From Pseudomonas sp. Q2-TVG4-2 (GTDB lineage: Bacteria > Pseudomonadota > Gammaproteobacteria > Pseudomonadales > Pseudomonadaceae): 64,000 nucleotides of DNA. The position numbers and the translations under genes were made by a program. Numbering within the stretch: the stretch's first letter is position 1; every line of letters begins with the position of its first letter. A model generated the notes under the pieces. That model had not been told where the DNA came from. It ran no database searches and worked only from the letters and a program-made list of their open reading frames with translations. Shown piece by piece: positions 44,830 to 54,880 of the stretch. The DNA lies in NCBI RefSeq assembly GCF_013620795.1, contig NZ_LGLW01000006.1, positions 124,001-188,000 of the forward strand, in the 5' to 3' direction.

Positions 44830-46167
44830 ATGTTTGGTTCCAACGACGATAAGAAGACGCCGGCCGCGGCTGGCGAGAAGAAAGGTTTGTTCGGCTGGTT
44901 ACGCAAGAAGCCGCAGACTCCGGCCGCCGAACCGCCGCCTGCCGAGCCGCTGGAAGACAGCCAGCCGTTCGCTGACGAGCCCGATGTCGCACCGACCGAA
45001 GCGCAGCCGGCCGAAGAGCCACCGCGCACCGAGCCTGTTATTGATCAGCCTGAGCCTGTAGCCGCGCCGGAGATCAAGCCGGAAGCTGTCCTGCATACCG
45101 ACGAGCCTGAACCGGAGACAGCGCCAGCGCTCGTTCAGCCCAAGGACGTGCCGGAAGCCCCGGCGCTGGCCGAGATCGCGGTGGAGCCGGCACCCGCACC
45201 CGCTGTGGCAGAGCCACCGGCCAAGTTGGGCTTCTTTGCTCGCCTCAAGCAGGGGCTGTCGAAGACCAGCGCCAGCATCGGCGAAGGTATGGCCAGCCTG
45301 TTCCTGGGCAAGAAGGCCATCGACGACGACCTGCTGGACGAGCTCGAAACCCGTCTGCTGACCGCCGATGTCGGCGTCGAAGCCACCACGGTGATCATGC
45401 AGAACCTCGCGCGGCGGGTCTCACGCAAGGAGCTGGCCGACAGCGGCGCGTTGTACAGGGCCTTGCAAGAAGAGCTGGCCAGCCTGCTCAAGCCTGTCGA
45501 GCAGCCGCTTGTGATAGATAGCAGCAAACAGCCGTTCGTGATTCTGGTGGTCGGCGTCAACGGCGTCGGTAAGACCACCACCATCGGCAAACTGGCGAAG
45601 AAGCTGCAGCTGGAAGGCAAAAAGGTCATGCTGGCCGCTGGCGACACCTTCCGCGCGGCCGCAGTCGAGCAGTTGCAGATTTGGGGCGAGCGCAACAGCA
45701 TCGCGGTGATCGCCCAACACACTGGCGCCGATTCTGCTTCGGTGATCTTCGATGCGGTGCAGGCCGCCAAGGCCCGTGGCATCGATGTGCTGATCGCCGA
45801 TACTGCCGGCCGTCTGCATACCAAGGACAATCTAATGGAAGAGCTGAAAAAAGTCCGTCGGGTGATAGGCAAGCTCGACGACAGCGCACCGCATGAAGTC
45901 CTGCTGGTGCTCGATGCCGGTACCGGCCAGAACGCCATCAATCAGACCAAACAATTTAACCAGTCGGTGGAACTCACCGGGCTGGTGCTGACCAAGCTCG
46001 ATGGCACCGCCAAGGGCGGGGTGATCTTCGCCCTGGCCAAGCAGTTCGGTACGCCGATTCGCTACATCGGCGTTGGTGAGGGCATTGACGACCTTCGCAC
46101 CTTCGAGGCGGATGCCTTCGTGGACGCGTTGTTCGCCGAGAAAGGGACGGGCGGAGCGTCGTCATGA
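44830..46167 (+). CDS. ftsY: Signal recognition particle receptor FtsY
   Basis: GTPase that receives SRP-nascent-chain complexes at the inner membrane. 445 residues. A long acidic/proline-rich A domain (residues 15-150, many Pro, Glu and Ala) precedes the N domain and the G domain, with G1 [23 protein letters not shown] and [10 protein letters not shown]. Start ATG 44830. ftsE begins within its last codons (ATGA overlap at 46164). Confidence 0.97.
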   Translation: MFGSNDDKKTPAAAGEKKGLFGWLRKKPQTPAAEPPPAEPLEDSQPFADEPDVAPTEAQPAEEPPRTEPVIDQPEPVAAPEIKPEAVLHTDEPEPETAPALVQPKDVPEAPALAEIAVEPAPAPAVAEPPAKLGFFARLKQGLSKTSASIGEGMASLFLGKKAIDDDLLDELETRLLTADVGVEATTVIMQNLARRVSRKELADSGALYRALQEELASLLKPVEQPLVIDSSKQPFVILVVGVNGVGKTTTIGKLAKKLQLEGKKVMLAAGDTFRAAAVEQLQIWGERNSIAVIAQHTGADSASVIFDAVQAAKARGIDVLIADTAGRLHTKDNLMEELKKVRRVIGKLDDSAPHEVLLVLDAGTGQNAINQTKQFNQSVELTGLVLTKLDGTAKGGVIFALAKQFGTPIRYIGVGEGIDDLRTFEADAFVDALFAEKGTGGASS

Positions 46168-46835
46168 TCCGATTCGAGCAGGTCGGCAAGCGCTATCCCA
46201 ACGGCCACACCGGGTTGCACGAACTCTCCTTTCATGTGCGCCGCGGCGAATTCCTCTTCGTCACTGGCCACTCCGGCGCCGGCAAGAGCACCTTGCTGCG
46301 CCTGCTGCTGGCAATGGAGCGGCCGACCAGCGGCAAGCTGCTCCTGGCCGGACAGGACCTGTCGCGAATCAGTAATGCACAGATTCCGTTCCTTCGTCGG
46401 CAGATCGGTGTGGTATTCCAGAATCACCAGTTACTGTTCGATCGCACCGTGTTCGATAACGCCGCATTGCCGCTGCAGATTCTTGGCTTGAACAAGCGCG
46501 AGATCGGTCAGCGAGTGATGACCGCACTGGAGCGCGTCAGCCTCAAAGACAAGGCGCTGCAGTTCCCATCCGATCTTTCGACCGGGCAGCAGCAGCGCGT
46601 CGGCATCGCTCGTGCCGTGGTCCATCGCCCGGCGTTGCTGCTTGCCGACGAACCGACCGGCAACCTCGATCCGCGCCTGGCAGCAGAAATCATGGGTGTA
46701 TTCGAAGACATCAATCGCCTCGGCACCACCGTGCTGATCGCCAGCCACGACCTGGCGCTGATTGCCCGCATGCGTCATCGCATGCTCACGCTGCAGCGCG
46801 GCCGATTGATCGGTGACGGGGAGGCCGCCCGATGA
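46164..46835 (+). CDS. ftsE: Cell division ATP-binding protein FtsE
   Basis: ABC ATPase that with FtsX activates septal peptidoglycan hydrolases through EnvC-type partners. 223 residues. Walker A GHSGAGKST, signature LSTGQQQR and Walker B LLADEPTGNLD are visible. It starts in an ATGA overlap with ftsY and ends in an ATGA overlap with ftsX, so the three genes are translationally linked. Confidence 0.97.
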   Translation: MIRFEQVGKRYPNGHTGLHELSFHVRRGEFLFVTGHSGAGKSTLLRLLLAMERPTSGKLLLAGQDLSRISNAQIPFLRRQIGVVFQNHQLLFDRTVFDNAALPLQILGLNKREIGQRVMTALERVSLKDKALQFPSDLSTGQQQRVGIARAVVHRPALLLADEPTGNLDPRLAAEIMGVFEDINRLGTTVLIASHDLALIARMRHRMLTLQRGRLIGDGEAAR

Positions 46836-47842
46836 GCGCACCCGAGCAGAACCCGAACCCGGCGGAGCGCGCCGGTGGTGTGCGCAACAAGCCCGAGCAG
46901 CCTCGAAGCGACGAGCCGGATTTCAAGACGTTGTTTCATGCGTGGCTGGAAAGCCACCGTGCCAGCGTGGTCGACAGCGTCGGCAGGCTGGTTAAACAGC
47001 CGATCGGCAGCTTCTTTACCTGTCTGGTCATGGCGGTTGCGTTGAGCCTGCCCATGGGGTTGGCGCTATTGCTGGATAACGTCGAGCGGCTCGGCGGGTC
47101 CTGGCAGCGGGCGGCGCAAATTTCCCTGTTCATGCAGCTGGACGTGGACGCTCAGCAGGGCCAGGCGCTGCGCGAGCAAATCCTGGAGATGCCAGATGTC
47201 TCAGAAGCCAGTTGGATCAGCCGCGAGCAGGCACTGGAGGAGTTTCAGCAGCTTTCCGGGCTCGGTGAGGCGCTACGCGAACTGCCGGAAAATCCGTTGC
47301 CCGGGGTGATTGTGGCGACGCCCAGTGAAGTCGATCGTGACAATCTCGAAGCGTTGCGCCAACGCTTGGCGGAGCTGCCAGGAGTCGAGCAGGCGCAGCT
47401 GGATCTACTCTGGGTCGAGCGGCTAACAGCGATTCTCAAGCTCGGAGACCGTTTCGTGTTTGGCCTTAGCCTGTTGCTTATCGCGACGCTGCTGCTGGTG
47501 ATTGGCAACACCATCCGACTGCACATCGAGAACCGGCGCACCGAGATCGAGGTGGTCAAGCTTGTCGGCGGAACCGACGGTTACGTGCGTCGCCCCTTCC
47601 TCTACATGGGGGCGCTGTACGGGCTGGGCGCTGGGCTGATCGCCTGGCTGCTGCTGGCGTATGGCCTTGGCTGGCTGAACGAGGCGGTCGTCGGGCTCGC
47701 GGGCTTGTATGGCAGCGATTTCGGTTTGGCTGGTGTGCCGGCTGAGGATGGTCTGTCGCTGGTGTTGGGTGCCGTGTTGCTGGGGTACATTGGTGCCTGG
47801 CTGGCCGTAGCGAGGCATCTGAGCGAGCTTGCTCCTCGGTAA
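46832..47842 (+). CDS. ftsX: Cell division protein FtsX
   Basis: Membrane partner of FtsE. 336 residues with a long polar N-terminus (about 1-60), four helices (about 68-90, 212-235, 255-282 and 305-325) and a periplasmic loop between helices 1 and 2. ENRRTEIEVVKLVGGTDGYV is the FtsX-type cytoplasmic motif. The overlap with ftsE and the rpoH gene 108 bp downstream match Pseudomonas order. Confidence 0.95.
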   Translation: MSAPEQNPNPAERAGGVRNKPEQPRSDEPDFKTLFHAWLESHRASVVDSVGRLVKQPIGSFFTCLVMAVALSLPMGLALLLDNVERLGGSWQRAAQISLFMQLDVDAQQGQALREQILEMPDVSEASWISREQALEEFQQLSGLGEALRELPENPLPGVIVATPSEVDRDNLEALRQRLAELPGVEQAQLDLLWVERLTAILKLGDRFVFGLSLLLIATLLLVIGNTIRLHIENRRTEIEVVKLVGGTDGYVRRPFLYMGALYGLGAGLIAWLLLAYGLGWLNEAVVGLAGLYGSDFGLAGVPAEDGLSLVLGAVLLGYIGAWLAVARHLSELAPR

Positions 47843-47876
47843 GTAGTTGATTTAGAAGCTTTTTATTAGCTGTAAG

Positions 47877-47904
47877 GAAACTTTTCCATAGGCTTGCAGT
47901 CTCA
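47877..47904 (+). promoter_or_regulatory. Candidate AlgU/sigma-E-type promoter of rpoH
   Basis: GAAACT (47877-47882) and TCTCA (47900-47904), spaced 17 bp, resemble the GAACTT-N16/17-TCTGA consensus. An AlgU-dependent rpoH promoter is known in P. aeruginosa, which makes this plausible; it is a visual match with one or two mismatches in each half. Confidence 0.5.
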
Positions 47905-47921
47905 TTCGGCAGTGCTAAACT
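47894..47921 (+). promoter_or_regulatory. Candidate sigma-70 promoter of rpoH
   Basis: TTGCAG (47894-47899) and TAAACT (47916-47921) with a 16-bp spacer, in the 107-bp gap before rpoH. The start site would fall near 47928, just before the GGAGG ribosome-binding site. Confidence 0.55.
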
Positions 47922-47949
47922 GCTGCAGCTTCAATTTTGGAGGATCTGC

Positions 47950-48804
47950 ATGACTACAAATCTGCAACCTGTTCAAGCCCTGGTCCCGGGAGGCAATCTC
48001 GAGGCCTATGTGCAGACGGTCAACAGCATTCCGCTGCTTACGGTCGAGCAGGAACGCGACCTGGCTGAGCGTCTGTTCTACAAACAGGACCTCGAGGCCG
48101 CACGTCAGATGGTGCTCGCCCACCTGCGATTCGTCGTGCATATCGCCCGGAGCTACTCGGGTTATGGTTTGGCCCAGTCCGATCTGATTCAGGAAGGCAA
48201 CGTTGGTCTGATGAAGGCAGTCAAGCGCTTCAACCCTGAAATGGGTGTGCGTCTGGTGTCTTTCGCAGTTCATTGGATCAAGGCCGAGATTCACGAATTC
48301 ATCCTGCGCAACTGGCGCATCGTTAAGGTCGCCACCACCAAGGCGCAGCGCAAGCTGTTCTTCAATCTGCGCAGCCAAAAGAAACGTCTGGCTTGGCTGA
48401 ACAATGACGAGGTCGAGCGGGTTGCTGACAGCCTCGGTGTTGAAGCCCGCGAAGTGCGTGAGATGGAAAGCCGTTTGACGGGGCATGACATGGCCTTCGA
48501 TCCGTCAGCTGATGCCGATGATGACAGCGCCTATCAATCGCCTGCGCATTATCTCGAGGATCATCGCTACGATCCGGCACGGCAGCTCGAAGACGCTGAT
48601 TGGAGCGATAACTCCAATTCCAGCTTGCACGAGGCGCTGGACACGCTGGACGAGCGGAGTCGAGACATTCTCCAGCAACGCTGGTTGAGTGAAAGCAAGG
48701 CGACCCTGCACGATCTTGCCGCCAAGTACGGTGTATCCGCGGAGCGCATTAGGCAGCTTGAGAAGAATGCGATGAACAAGCTCAAGGGGTCCATCCAGGC
48801 CTAA
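47950..48804 (+). CDS. rpoH: Heat-shock sigma factor RpoH (sigma-32)
   Basis: Directs RNA polymerase to heat-shock promoters. 284 residues. Region 2 contains [20 protein letters not shown] and [17 protein letters not shown]; the RpoH box QRKLFFNLR, specific to sigma-32, is present; region 4 has the helix-turn-helix [19 protein letters not shown]. Start ATG 47950 follows GGAGG at about 47939. It has its own promoter candidates and a strong terminator. The first ~40 codons plus leader may form a thermosensing RNA fold as in other enterics; I did not model it. Confidence 0.98.
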   Translation: MTTNLQPVQALVPGGNLEAYVQTVNSIPLLTVEQERDLAERLFYKQDLEAARQMVLAHLRFVVHIARSYSGYGLAQSDLIQEGNVGLMKAVKRFNPEMGVRLVSFAVHWIKAEIHEFILRNWRIVKVATTKAQRKLFFNLRSQKKRLAWLNNDEVERVADSLGVEAREVREMESRLTGHDMAFDPSADADDDSAYQSPAHYLEDHRYDPARQLEDADWSDNSNSSLHEALDTLDERSRDILQQRWLSESKATLHDLAAKYGVSAERIRQLEKNAMNKLKGSIQA

Positions 48805-48822
48805 TATGGCTCTGACCCTCAG

Positions 48823-48850
48823 AGGCGCTGCAGCTGCAGCGCCTTTTTTA
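48823..48850 (+). terminator. Rho-independent terminator of rpoH
   Basis: AGGCGCTGCAG (48823-48833) is followed directly by its complement CTGCAGCGCCT (48834-48844) and a run of six T. A classic GC-rich stem with U tract. Confidence 0.9.
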
Positions 48851-48897
48851 TGCCCGCCAGATCGGGGTGGGTCACCGCTGTATATGAGTTTCGGTGG

Positions 48898-51456
48898 TCA
48901 CGGAAGCGGCCGGGCGCCTTCCAGGGAATCGGTGAGTGCAATCAATAGCTGCGCTGCACTGATGGGCTTATGCAGCCAGGTGACGCCAGTGTCTTCATCG
49001 TTCTGCTCGAACTGGCTAGCCGCCGAAATCACGATGATCGGGAGTCTCTGCGTATCGGGGGTTCTGCGTATTTCGTCGATCAGCTCGCGTCCGCTGCCGT
49101 CCGGTAAGTGCAAATCGAGCGTGATCGCTTCGTAGCGGGTGCTGGCGAGTTTGTCCCGTGCCGCATGCAGGCTCTGCACCCGATCAACCGCATAACCCGC
49201 GTCACGCAGCATCAGGTGCAGCAGTCGACCGGTATCCGGCTCGTCCTCGATTACGAGCAGGCGTGGCTGGCCTTGATCCACTGCTGATGTGGTGGACTCG
49301 ACGATGGGTAACTCGCACCAGAAGGTCGTACCGCGCCCCTCTTCGGTATCGAAGCCGACCCGCCCCCCCATGCGCTCGATGAATTCCTTGGTAATGGCCA
49401 GGCCCAAGCCGGTACCGCCTTTCTGGCGATTATCGGAGGCATCCGCTTGGGCGAACTTTTCGAATACCCGTGTCTGAAAACTCGGTGCAATACCCGGGCC
49501 CTGATCGGTGATGTTGATCCGTACATGACCAGTATCGGGCAGGCTGCAGTGCAGGGTCACTTCACCGCCTTCCGGGGTGTACTTGATGGCATTCGATAGA
49601 AAGTTGGCGAGCACCTGCTGCAGCCGCAGACCGTCGACCCAGACATTGACCTGTGCGGGGTTACGCAGCACGCAACTCACACCGAAATGCGCGGCGAAGG
49701 CCTGGTTGCTGGCCAGTGCCTCGTCCAATAGCCGGCAGAGCGAGTGTTCGCGCAGATCAAAAGACATTTTGCCGGCCGCGACCTTTTCCATATCCAGCAG
49801 ATCGTCGATCAGGTGCCCCAGGCGTAGGCTGTTGCGATGGGCTATTTCCAGCATCTGTTGCATTGATGGCGGAATGTCACCCACGGCCCCGCCGGTCACC
49901 AGCGCCAGAGCGCCGCTGATGGAGGTCAGCGGGGTGCGCAGCTCATGACTGACGGTCGAGATGAACTGATCTTTCATCTGCTCGATGCGTTTGTGCTCGG
50001 TCAGATCCATGCTGGTGCCACTGATACGCAGCGGCTGGGCGTCCCTGTCGCGCTGGATGTAACCGCGAATAAGGACTGGAACTACCGTGCCGCTTTTATG
50101 CTGAAAGCGTAGTTCGGTGGTGAAGTGATCGACCGCCGAGAGCATGATCCGCGCGAGCTGTGTCCTGGCCTGGGGCAGGTCTTCGGGAACCATGATCCGC
50201 TCCCAGAGCTTGAGATCCGAGTGCAACTCGCCGGGACGATACCCGAGCATGTGCCAGGCGCGCGGCGACGCATAAAACGTTCCTGCATTCAGGTTCAAAT
50301 CCCAGAGACCGTCATTGCTGCCCTTGAGCGCGAGGCTGAGACGCTCCTCACTGAGCTGAAGGGCGCGTCTGTTTTCTCGGATATGCTCGGTCATCTGTTG
50401 TGCCAGCGCCTCGGCGCGGCTGCGTCTGAGCGAAAGCGAGGAGATCAGAAAGAACAACAGCAGGCTCAGGCCAATGCCAAGGGCGAGTACCAGTTCGTTG
50501 TTGGCATGAAAAAACGCCTCGAACTCTGGGAGGCTTTCCAGGCGCAAGGTCCAGGTCCGTCCATAGACATCGAGGTGCAGGACTCGGCTGTACTGGGCCG
50601 GCTCGGTCCGTGGCAGCTCCCGGCTGGCGAAAATAAGGGACTCGGGTTGCTCGTCATCGCCGGCATAGATATGCAGGCTGAGATTCGGGTCGGCTGCACC
50701 GAGAATGCCACGCATCAGATCGTCCATCCGATAGGGGCTGTAGACGAACCCCTTGAGCGCTTGCAGGCGTTGCTGTGGAGAGCGGATCGGCGCGCCCGGT
50801 TGATACAGCGGCACGTACATGAGGATGCCGGCCTGCATCTTGCCGTGGGTTTCCTGGCGTAACCTGACCTTGCCGGTGATATGTGTCCGGCCCGATTCGG
50901 CCGCCTGGAGCATGGCCTGCCGTCGCACCGGCTCGGCGAACATGTCATAGCCGAAAGCGGCCAGGTTGCGGTCGCGGAAGGGTTCAAGGTAAACGATTGG
51001 CGTGCGCAGCGAGGCGTCCGGGTCGAGTGGATGCACGTCGTAGCTAGCAAATCCTTCGCTGCGAACGCTCTGGATGTGCGTCTCTAGCTCATCGGCAAGC
51101 ACTGCCTTGGCGAATCCCACCCCCTGAATGCCGGGGTAGCGTTCGGCCAGCTGCAGGCGGTCGTTGTAGGCGCGCCACTGTGCGCGCGAGACCTTACCGC
51201 TGACATCGAACAGGCCGGCGGCGCCGAGAAGGACCTGCTCATGGTCGAGCATGCGCTTGCCGATGGCTTCGGTGGTGGTTTTCACCAGGAAATCGAATTG
51301 CTGGCTCGCAGCGCGATCCTCTTTCAGCTTCAGATGCTGAAGAATGGCCAGCTGCACCAATAGGGTGAAGACAAGGACAAGCCAGGCGATGCTGTTACGC
51401 CAGTGGAGAAATTGCCGCACCTTGTTCAAAGGGGCGTTGGTTGCGGTTTCGCTCAT
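48898..51456 (-). CDS. Membrane hybrid histidine kinase: CHASE, PAS, HisKA, HATPase, receiver
   Basis: 852 residues. TM1 is near residues 20-42, a periplasmic CHASE sensor about 80-300 (AERYPGIQGVGFAKAV, AFGYDMFAEPVRRQAM), TM2 near 325-352, a PAS domain about 370-490, HisKA with phospho-His504 in SHELRTP, HATPase (NFLSNAIKYTPEGG, DQGPGI, GTGLGLAI) and a C-terminal receiver with phospho-acceptor Asp781 in LDLHLPDG. All catalytic boxes look complete. No cognate response regulator or output gene is adjacent, so a phosphorelay partner must be elsewhere. Ligand unknown. The start ATG 51456 precedes TM1 by 19 residues. Confidence 0.93.
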   Translation of the reverse strand: MSETATNAPLNKVRQFLHWRNSIAWLVLVFTLLVQLAILQHLKLKEDRAASQQFDFLVKTTTEAIGKRMLDHEQVLLGAAGLFDVSGKVSRAQWRAYNDRLQLAERYPGIQGVGFAKAVLADELETHIQSVRSEGFASYDVHPLDPDASLRTPIVYLEPFRDRNLAAFGYDMFAEPVRRQAMLQAAESGRTHITGKVRLRQETHGKMQAGILMYVPLYQPGAPIRSPQQRLQALKGFVYSPYRMDDLMRGILGAADPNLSLHIYAGDDEQPESLIFASRELPRTEPAQYSRVLHLDVYGRTWTLRLESLPEFEAFFHANNELVLALGIGLSLLLFFLISSLSLRRSRAEALAQQMTEHIRENRRALQLSEERLSLALKGSNDGLWDLNLNAGTFYASPRAWHMLGYRPGELHSDLKLWERIMVPEDLPQARTQLARIMLSAVDHFTTELRFQHKSGTVVPVLIRGYIQRDRDAQPLRISGTSMDLTEHKRIEQMKDQFISTVSHELRTPLTSISGALALVTGGAVGDIPPSMQQMLEIAHRNSLRLGHLIDDLLDMEKVAAGKMSFDLREHSLCRLLDEALASNQAFAAHFGVSCVLRNPAQVNVWVDGLRLQQVLANFLSNAIKYTPEGGEVTLHCSLPDTGHVRINITDQGPGIAPSFQTRVFEKFAQADASDNRQKGGTGLGLAITKEFIERMGGRVGFDTEEGRGTTFWCELPIVESTTSAVDQGQPRLLVIEDEPDTGRLLHLMLRDAGYAVDRVQSLHAARDKLASTRYEAITLDLHLPDGSGRELIDEIRRTPDTQRLPIIVISAASQFEQNDEDTGVTWLHKPISAAQLLIALTDSLEGARPLP

Positions 51457-51762
51457 GCTATCGCTGCCGTGCGTTCCGTGGCGAATCGGTGAGAAGGTGA
51501 CTGCACGTCTGCCTCGATGACCTTCTGCATCCGGGCGTGGTTTGCATTTCGCAACGTGTTAAATGCAGCTTACTCGTTGCGATAGCGTACTGCCATAACG
51601 CTCGCTCAGGCAGCGCCGGCCATCGTTTATTGTCCGCAGTGGCTGATTGTCAGCGGGCGTGGCGACATGTCGAAGCTGGAGCTGGAGCTGGCATCGCGTC
51701 GACGGGGCTGGTTCGGCGCGTTGGCTCGACGGGTCGACGCTCGCTGCGCGCTGGCGAGTCCG
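51457..51762. other. Intergenic region upstream of the CHASE kinase
   Basis: 306 bp between the kinase start and the mtgA stop, both leftward. I see no trustworthy gene. A 41-codon ATG frame at 51667-51792 overlaps the mtgA end antisense and has no recognisable sequence. The kinase promoter should be here. Confidence 0.4.
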
Positions 51763-52470
51763 TTAACGTGTTTCGGCTCGAAGCTGGTTTAGATAATGGC
51801 TCCCGCCCAGCTGGCGTATCTGCTGCCGAATCCAGCTGGCGCGCCGGCGAACATGCGGGCCGGGACGACCCGCGCTCCACTCGCGCGGGTTGGGCAGCAC
51901 GGCAGCCAGCTGGCTGGCTTGCGCCGCCGAGAGATACGGGGCGCCAACGCCGAAGTGGTGCTGAGCAGCCGCCTCTGCGCCGAATACGCCGCTGTCCCAT
52001 TCAACACTGTTCAGATAGACCTCGAGGATGCGCTGCTTCGGCCATAGGAGTTCGATCCAGCCGGTGAACCAGACTTCGAGTCCTTTGCGAATCCAGCTGC
52101 GCCCGGACCAGAGGAACAGGTTCTTTGCCACCTGCTGGCTGAGCGTGCTGGCGCCTCGCAGCGAGCCGCCGCGTTCGTTATGTGCGAACGCCGCGCGGAT
52201 GGCCGCAATGTCGAAGCCCCAATGATCGGCGAACTTCTGATCTTCGGCCGCAATCACCGCCATCTTCAGGTTATCCGGGAGCTCTTTCCAAGGCCGCCAG
52301 CTGCGCTGTAGGTCGATGCTTTCGCCGCCGGTCCAGGATTCGACCTTGCGCTCGATCATAAGCGCCGTGAAGGGCGGCGGAATCCAGCGCAGCACCAATA
52401 CCAGCAGCACGGACAGCGCGGTCAGCCAGAGCAGCAATTTAGTGAGGCGGCGCAGCAGGGCTCGGAGCAT
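51763..52470 (-). CDS. mtgA: Monofunctional biosynthetic peptidoglycan transglycosylase
   Basis: Polymerises lipid II glycan chains in the periplasm. About 235 residues: a basic N-terminus, one anchor helix (about 8-30, LLLWLTALSVLLVLVL) and a GT51 domain with AAEDQKFADHWGFD (catalytic Glu), GASTLSQQVAKNLFLW, and RKGLEVWFTGWIELLWPKQR followed by ILEVYLNSVEWD. Start ATG 52470, set by the anchor helix. No transpeptidase domain. Confidence 0.95.
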   Translation of the reverse strand: MLRALLRRLTKLLLWLTALSVLLVLVLRWIPPPFTALMIERKVESWTGGESIDLQRSWRPWKELPDNLKMAVIAAEDQKFADHWGFDIAAIRAAFAHNERGGSLRGASTLSQQVAKNLFLWSGRSWIRKGLEVWFTGWIELLWPKQRILEVYLNSVEWDSGVFGAEAAAQHHFGVGAPYLSAAQASQLAAVLPNPREWSAGRPGPHVRRRASWIRQQIRQLGGSHYLNQLRAETR

Positions 52471-52540
52471 GGGGCGTGGTCGCGACCAGGGGGAACGGGC
52501 ATTATAACGGCGACATCCGACCCTGACTGGAAGCACCCGA

Positions 52541-52915
52541 ATGATTCGTCTCTTTCTTCTGTTTGCCGCATTCTTCGGGCTGACCGGCGTGGCGCTGGGC
52601 GCCTTCGCCGCGCATGGTTTGAAAAGCCGCCTCGGCGCCGATTACCTCGCGGTATTTCAGACTGGCGTGCAGTATCAGCTGATCCATGCGCTGGCATTGT
52701 TTGGAGTGGCTCTGCTCGCCTTGCACGCGCCGAGCCGCCTGCTGGTTGCCGCTGGTGGTCTGTTCGCCCTGGGCGTTCTGCTGTTCTCAGGCAGCCTTTA
52801 TCTGCTGACTCTGACGGGTTTGAGCAAGCTGGGCATCATCACGCCAATCGGCGGCACCGCGTTCCTGGGGGGATGGATCTGCCTGATGCTGGCGGCCTGG
52901 AACCTTCGCGGCTGA
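52541..52915 (+). CDS. DUF423 membrane protein
   Basis: 124 residues with four helices (about 3-22, 45-62, 68-88 and 98-118). GLTGVALGAFAAHGLK and FQTGVQYQLIHALALF are the DUF423 signature. Function unknown. Start ATG 52541. It lies between mtgA and thiS, a position it often holds in Pseudomonas. Divergent from mtgA. Confidence 0.9.
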   Translation: MIRLFLLFAAFFGLTGVALGAFAAHGLKSRLGADYLAVFQTGVQYQLIHALALFGVALLALHAPSRLLVAAGGLFALGVLLFSGSLYLLTLTGLSKLGIITPIGGTAFLGGWICLMLAAWNLRG

Positions 52916-53021
52916 ACGGGAAACACAGTGACCTGCCAAGATGAATGGCCGCGCTCACCGCCTTGGTGCTCCGGGTCGATCGGGCTAGAATGCGGGCCCC
53001 TCGGCAATGGTGGCGATCACT

Positions 53022-53222
53022 ATGCACATTCAGTTGAACGGCGAGCGCTACGAACTCCCTGATGGTCAATCGGTGGCCGATCTGCTGCAACGCCTGGAAC
53101 TGACTGGCCGCCGGCTGGCGGTCGAACTCAATCGCGACATCGTGCCGCGCAGCCAGCATGCCGCGACGGTACTGGTCGAAGATGATCAGGTCGAAGTCGT
53201 GCATGCCATTGGCGGCGGCTGA
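53022..53222 (+). CDS. thiS: Sulfur carrier protein ThiS
   Basis: 66-residue ubiquitin-fold carrier that brings sulfur to ThiG for the thiazole of thiamine. It begins [20 protein letters not shown] and ends with Gly-Gly (IGGG), the site of thiocarboxylate formation. The start at 53022 is preferred over 53007, as ThiS proteins begin with a short beta strand. thiG follows 83 bp later. I saw no TPP riboswitch-like element upstream. Confidence 0.94.
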   Translation: MHIQLNGERYELPDGQSVADLLQRLELTGRRLAVELNRDIVPRSQHAATVLVEDDQVEVVHAIGGG

Positions 53223-53305
53223 CAAGCTCGCCACATCGATATTCCCGAACGCCGCCCGTGCAGCGGCGTACTTCTCGCTTCATTAGGTCTGAACAGGATG
53301 GTCGC

Positions 53306-54100
53306 ATGAGCCCAGTTCCGCACGACAAACCCTTCACGCTTGCCGGCCGCACCTATCAGTCGCGCCTGCTGGTGGGCACCGGCAAATATAAGGATCTCGA
53401 GGAGACCCGCGCCGCCATCGAGGCCTCCGGCGCGGAGATCGTGACCGTTGCGGTGCGCCGTACCAATATCGGTCAGAATCCGGGCGAGCCCAATCTGCTC
53501 GACGTGATCTCGCCGGATCGCTACACCATTCTGCCGAACACCGCCGGCTGCTACGACGCCGAAGAAGCGGTGCGCACCTGCCGCCTGGCTCGCGAGCTGC
53601 TCGATGGCCACAAGCTGGTCAAGCTCGAAGTGCTGGCCGACCAGAAGACGCTGTTCCCCAATGTCATCGAAACCCTCAAGGCCGCCGAAGTGCTGATCAA
53701 GGATGGCTTCGACGTGATGGTTTATACCAGCGACGATCCGATCATCGCCCGCCAGCTGGCGGAAATGGGCTGCATCGCGGTGATGCCTTTGGCCGGCCTG
53801 ATCGGTACGGGCCTGGGGATCTGCAACCCTTACAACCTGCGCATCATTCTCGAAGAAGCCACGGTGCCAGTGCTTGTCGACGCCGGTGTAGGCACCGCGT
53901 CCGATGCCACGATCGCCATGGAGCTGGGCTGTGAGGCGGTACTGATGAACAGCGCCATCGCTCATGCACAGAATCCGGTATTGATGGCTGAGGCCATGAA
54001 GTACGCGATTGATGCGGGGCGCCTCGCTTATCTCGCCGGACGCATGCCGAAAAAACTCTATGCCAGCGCCTCTTCGCCTCTGGAAGGCCTGATCCGCTAA
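53306..54100 (+). CDS. thiG: Thiazole synthase
   Basis: Builds thiamine thiazole phosphate from deoxyxylulose phosphate, dehydroglycine and ThiS thiocarboxylate. 264 residues, TIM-barrel. [18 protein letters not shown] is the family start; [15 protein letters not shown] carries the Schiff-base Lys; [20 protein letters not shown] and [14 protein letters not shown] complete the pattern. Start ATG 53306; an open frame of 16 more codons lies upstream. It forms a unit with thiS. Confidence 0.96.
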   Translation: MSPVPHDKPFTLAGRTYQSRLLVGTGKYKDLEETRAAIEASGAEIVTVAVRRTNIGQNPGEPNLLDVISPDRYTILPNTAGCYDAEEAVRTCRLARELLDGHKLVKLEVLADQKTLFPNVIETLKAAEVLIKDGFDVMVYTSDDPIIARQLAEMGCIAVMPLAGLIGTGLGICNPYNLRIILEEATVPVLVDAGVGTASDATIAMELGCEAVLMNSAIAHAQNPVLMAEAMKYAIDAGRLAYLAGRMPKKLYASASSPLEGLIR

Positions 54101-54169
54101 TTTTTTCTTGTTTCCGGCCGCGTGCTCGCCTGATCGCGCGGTCGGTTCACGTTATCTGCAGGTTCGTTC

Positions 54170-54880
54170 ATGAGTGACACTTCTCCCCCGGCCAACGGCC
54201 AACGGCGCATGCGCACCGTTAAGAGTTTCGTGATGCGTGCCGGTCGCATGACCGAAGGCCAGCAGCGTGGTTTGGATCAGGGCTGGCCGCGGTTCGGCCT
54301 GGAGCTGGCCGACGGCCTGCGTGACTTCGATCAAGTCTTCGGTCGGCAAGCGCCGCGTACTTTCGAAATAGGCTTCGGCATGGGTCATTCCACCTTGGAA
54401 ATGGCCGCGGCGGCACCTGAGCAGGATTTCATTGCCGTTGAAGTGCACTCGCCGGGTGTGGGTGCGTTGCTAAACGGGCTGCTGTCACAAAATATAAATA
54501 ATGTCCGGGTCTACAGTTGCGATGCGCTTGAAGTGCTGCGTGAATGCGTTCCCGATGCCAGCCTGGACCGGGTTCTGCTGTTTTTCCCCGATCCCTGGCA
54601 CAAAAGTCGCCACCACAAGCGGCGCATCGTCCAGCCGGCATTCGCCGATCTGGTGCGGCAAAAACTCAAAGTCGGCGGCGTGCTGCACATGGCAACCGAC
54701 TGGGAGGCCTATGCAGAACACATGCTCGACGTCATGAGCGTCGCGCCTGGCTACAGCAATCAGGCAGCAAATGGACAGTACGTCGAACGCCCACAAGAGC
54801 GCCCGACCACCAAGTTCGAACGCCGTGGTGAGCGCTTGGGCCACGGGGTCTGGGACCTCAAGTTCGAACGCATCGACTGA
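54170..54880 (+). CDS. trmB: tRNA (guanine-46-N7)-methyltransferase
   Basis: Adds N7-methyl to G46 of tRNA. 236 residues. [20 protein letters not shown] is the SAM-binding motif; [20 protein letters not shown] and [18 protein letters not shown] are characteristic, the latter with the catalytic Asp-Pro-Trp. Start ATG 54170, 69 bp after thiG. Confidence 0.96.
   Translation: MSDTSPPANGQRRMRTVKSFVMRAGRMTEGQQRGLDQGWPRFGLELADGLRDFDQVFGRQAPRTFEIGFGMGHSTLEMAAAAPEQDFIAVEVHSPGVGALLNGLLSQNINNVRVYSCDALEVLRECVPDASLDRVLLFFPDPWHKSRHHKRRIVQPAFADLVRQKLKVGGVLHMATDWEAYAEHMLDVMSVAPGYSNQAANGQYVERPQERPTTKFERRGERLGHGVWDLKFERID

Noticed and set aside
51667-51792. A 41-codon ATG frame in the gap upstream of the CHASE kinase
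   Set aside because: No strong ribosome-binding site, antisense overlap with the mtgA end, and no recognisable sequence.
52916-53021. Possible TPP riboswitch before thiS
   Set aside because: The gap is only about 105 bp and I could not find the conserved CUGAGA and ACCUGA-type segments.
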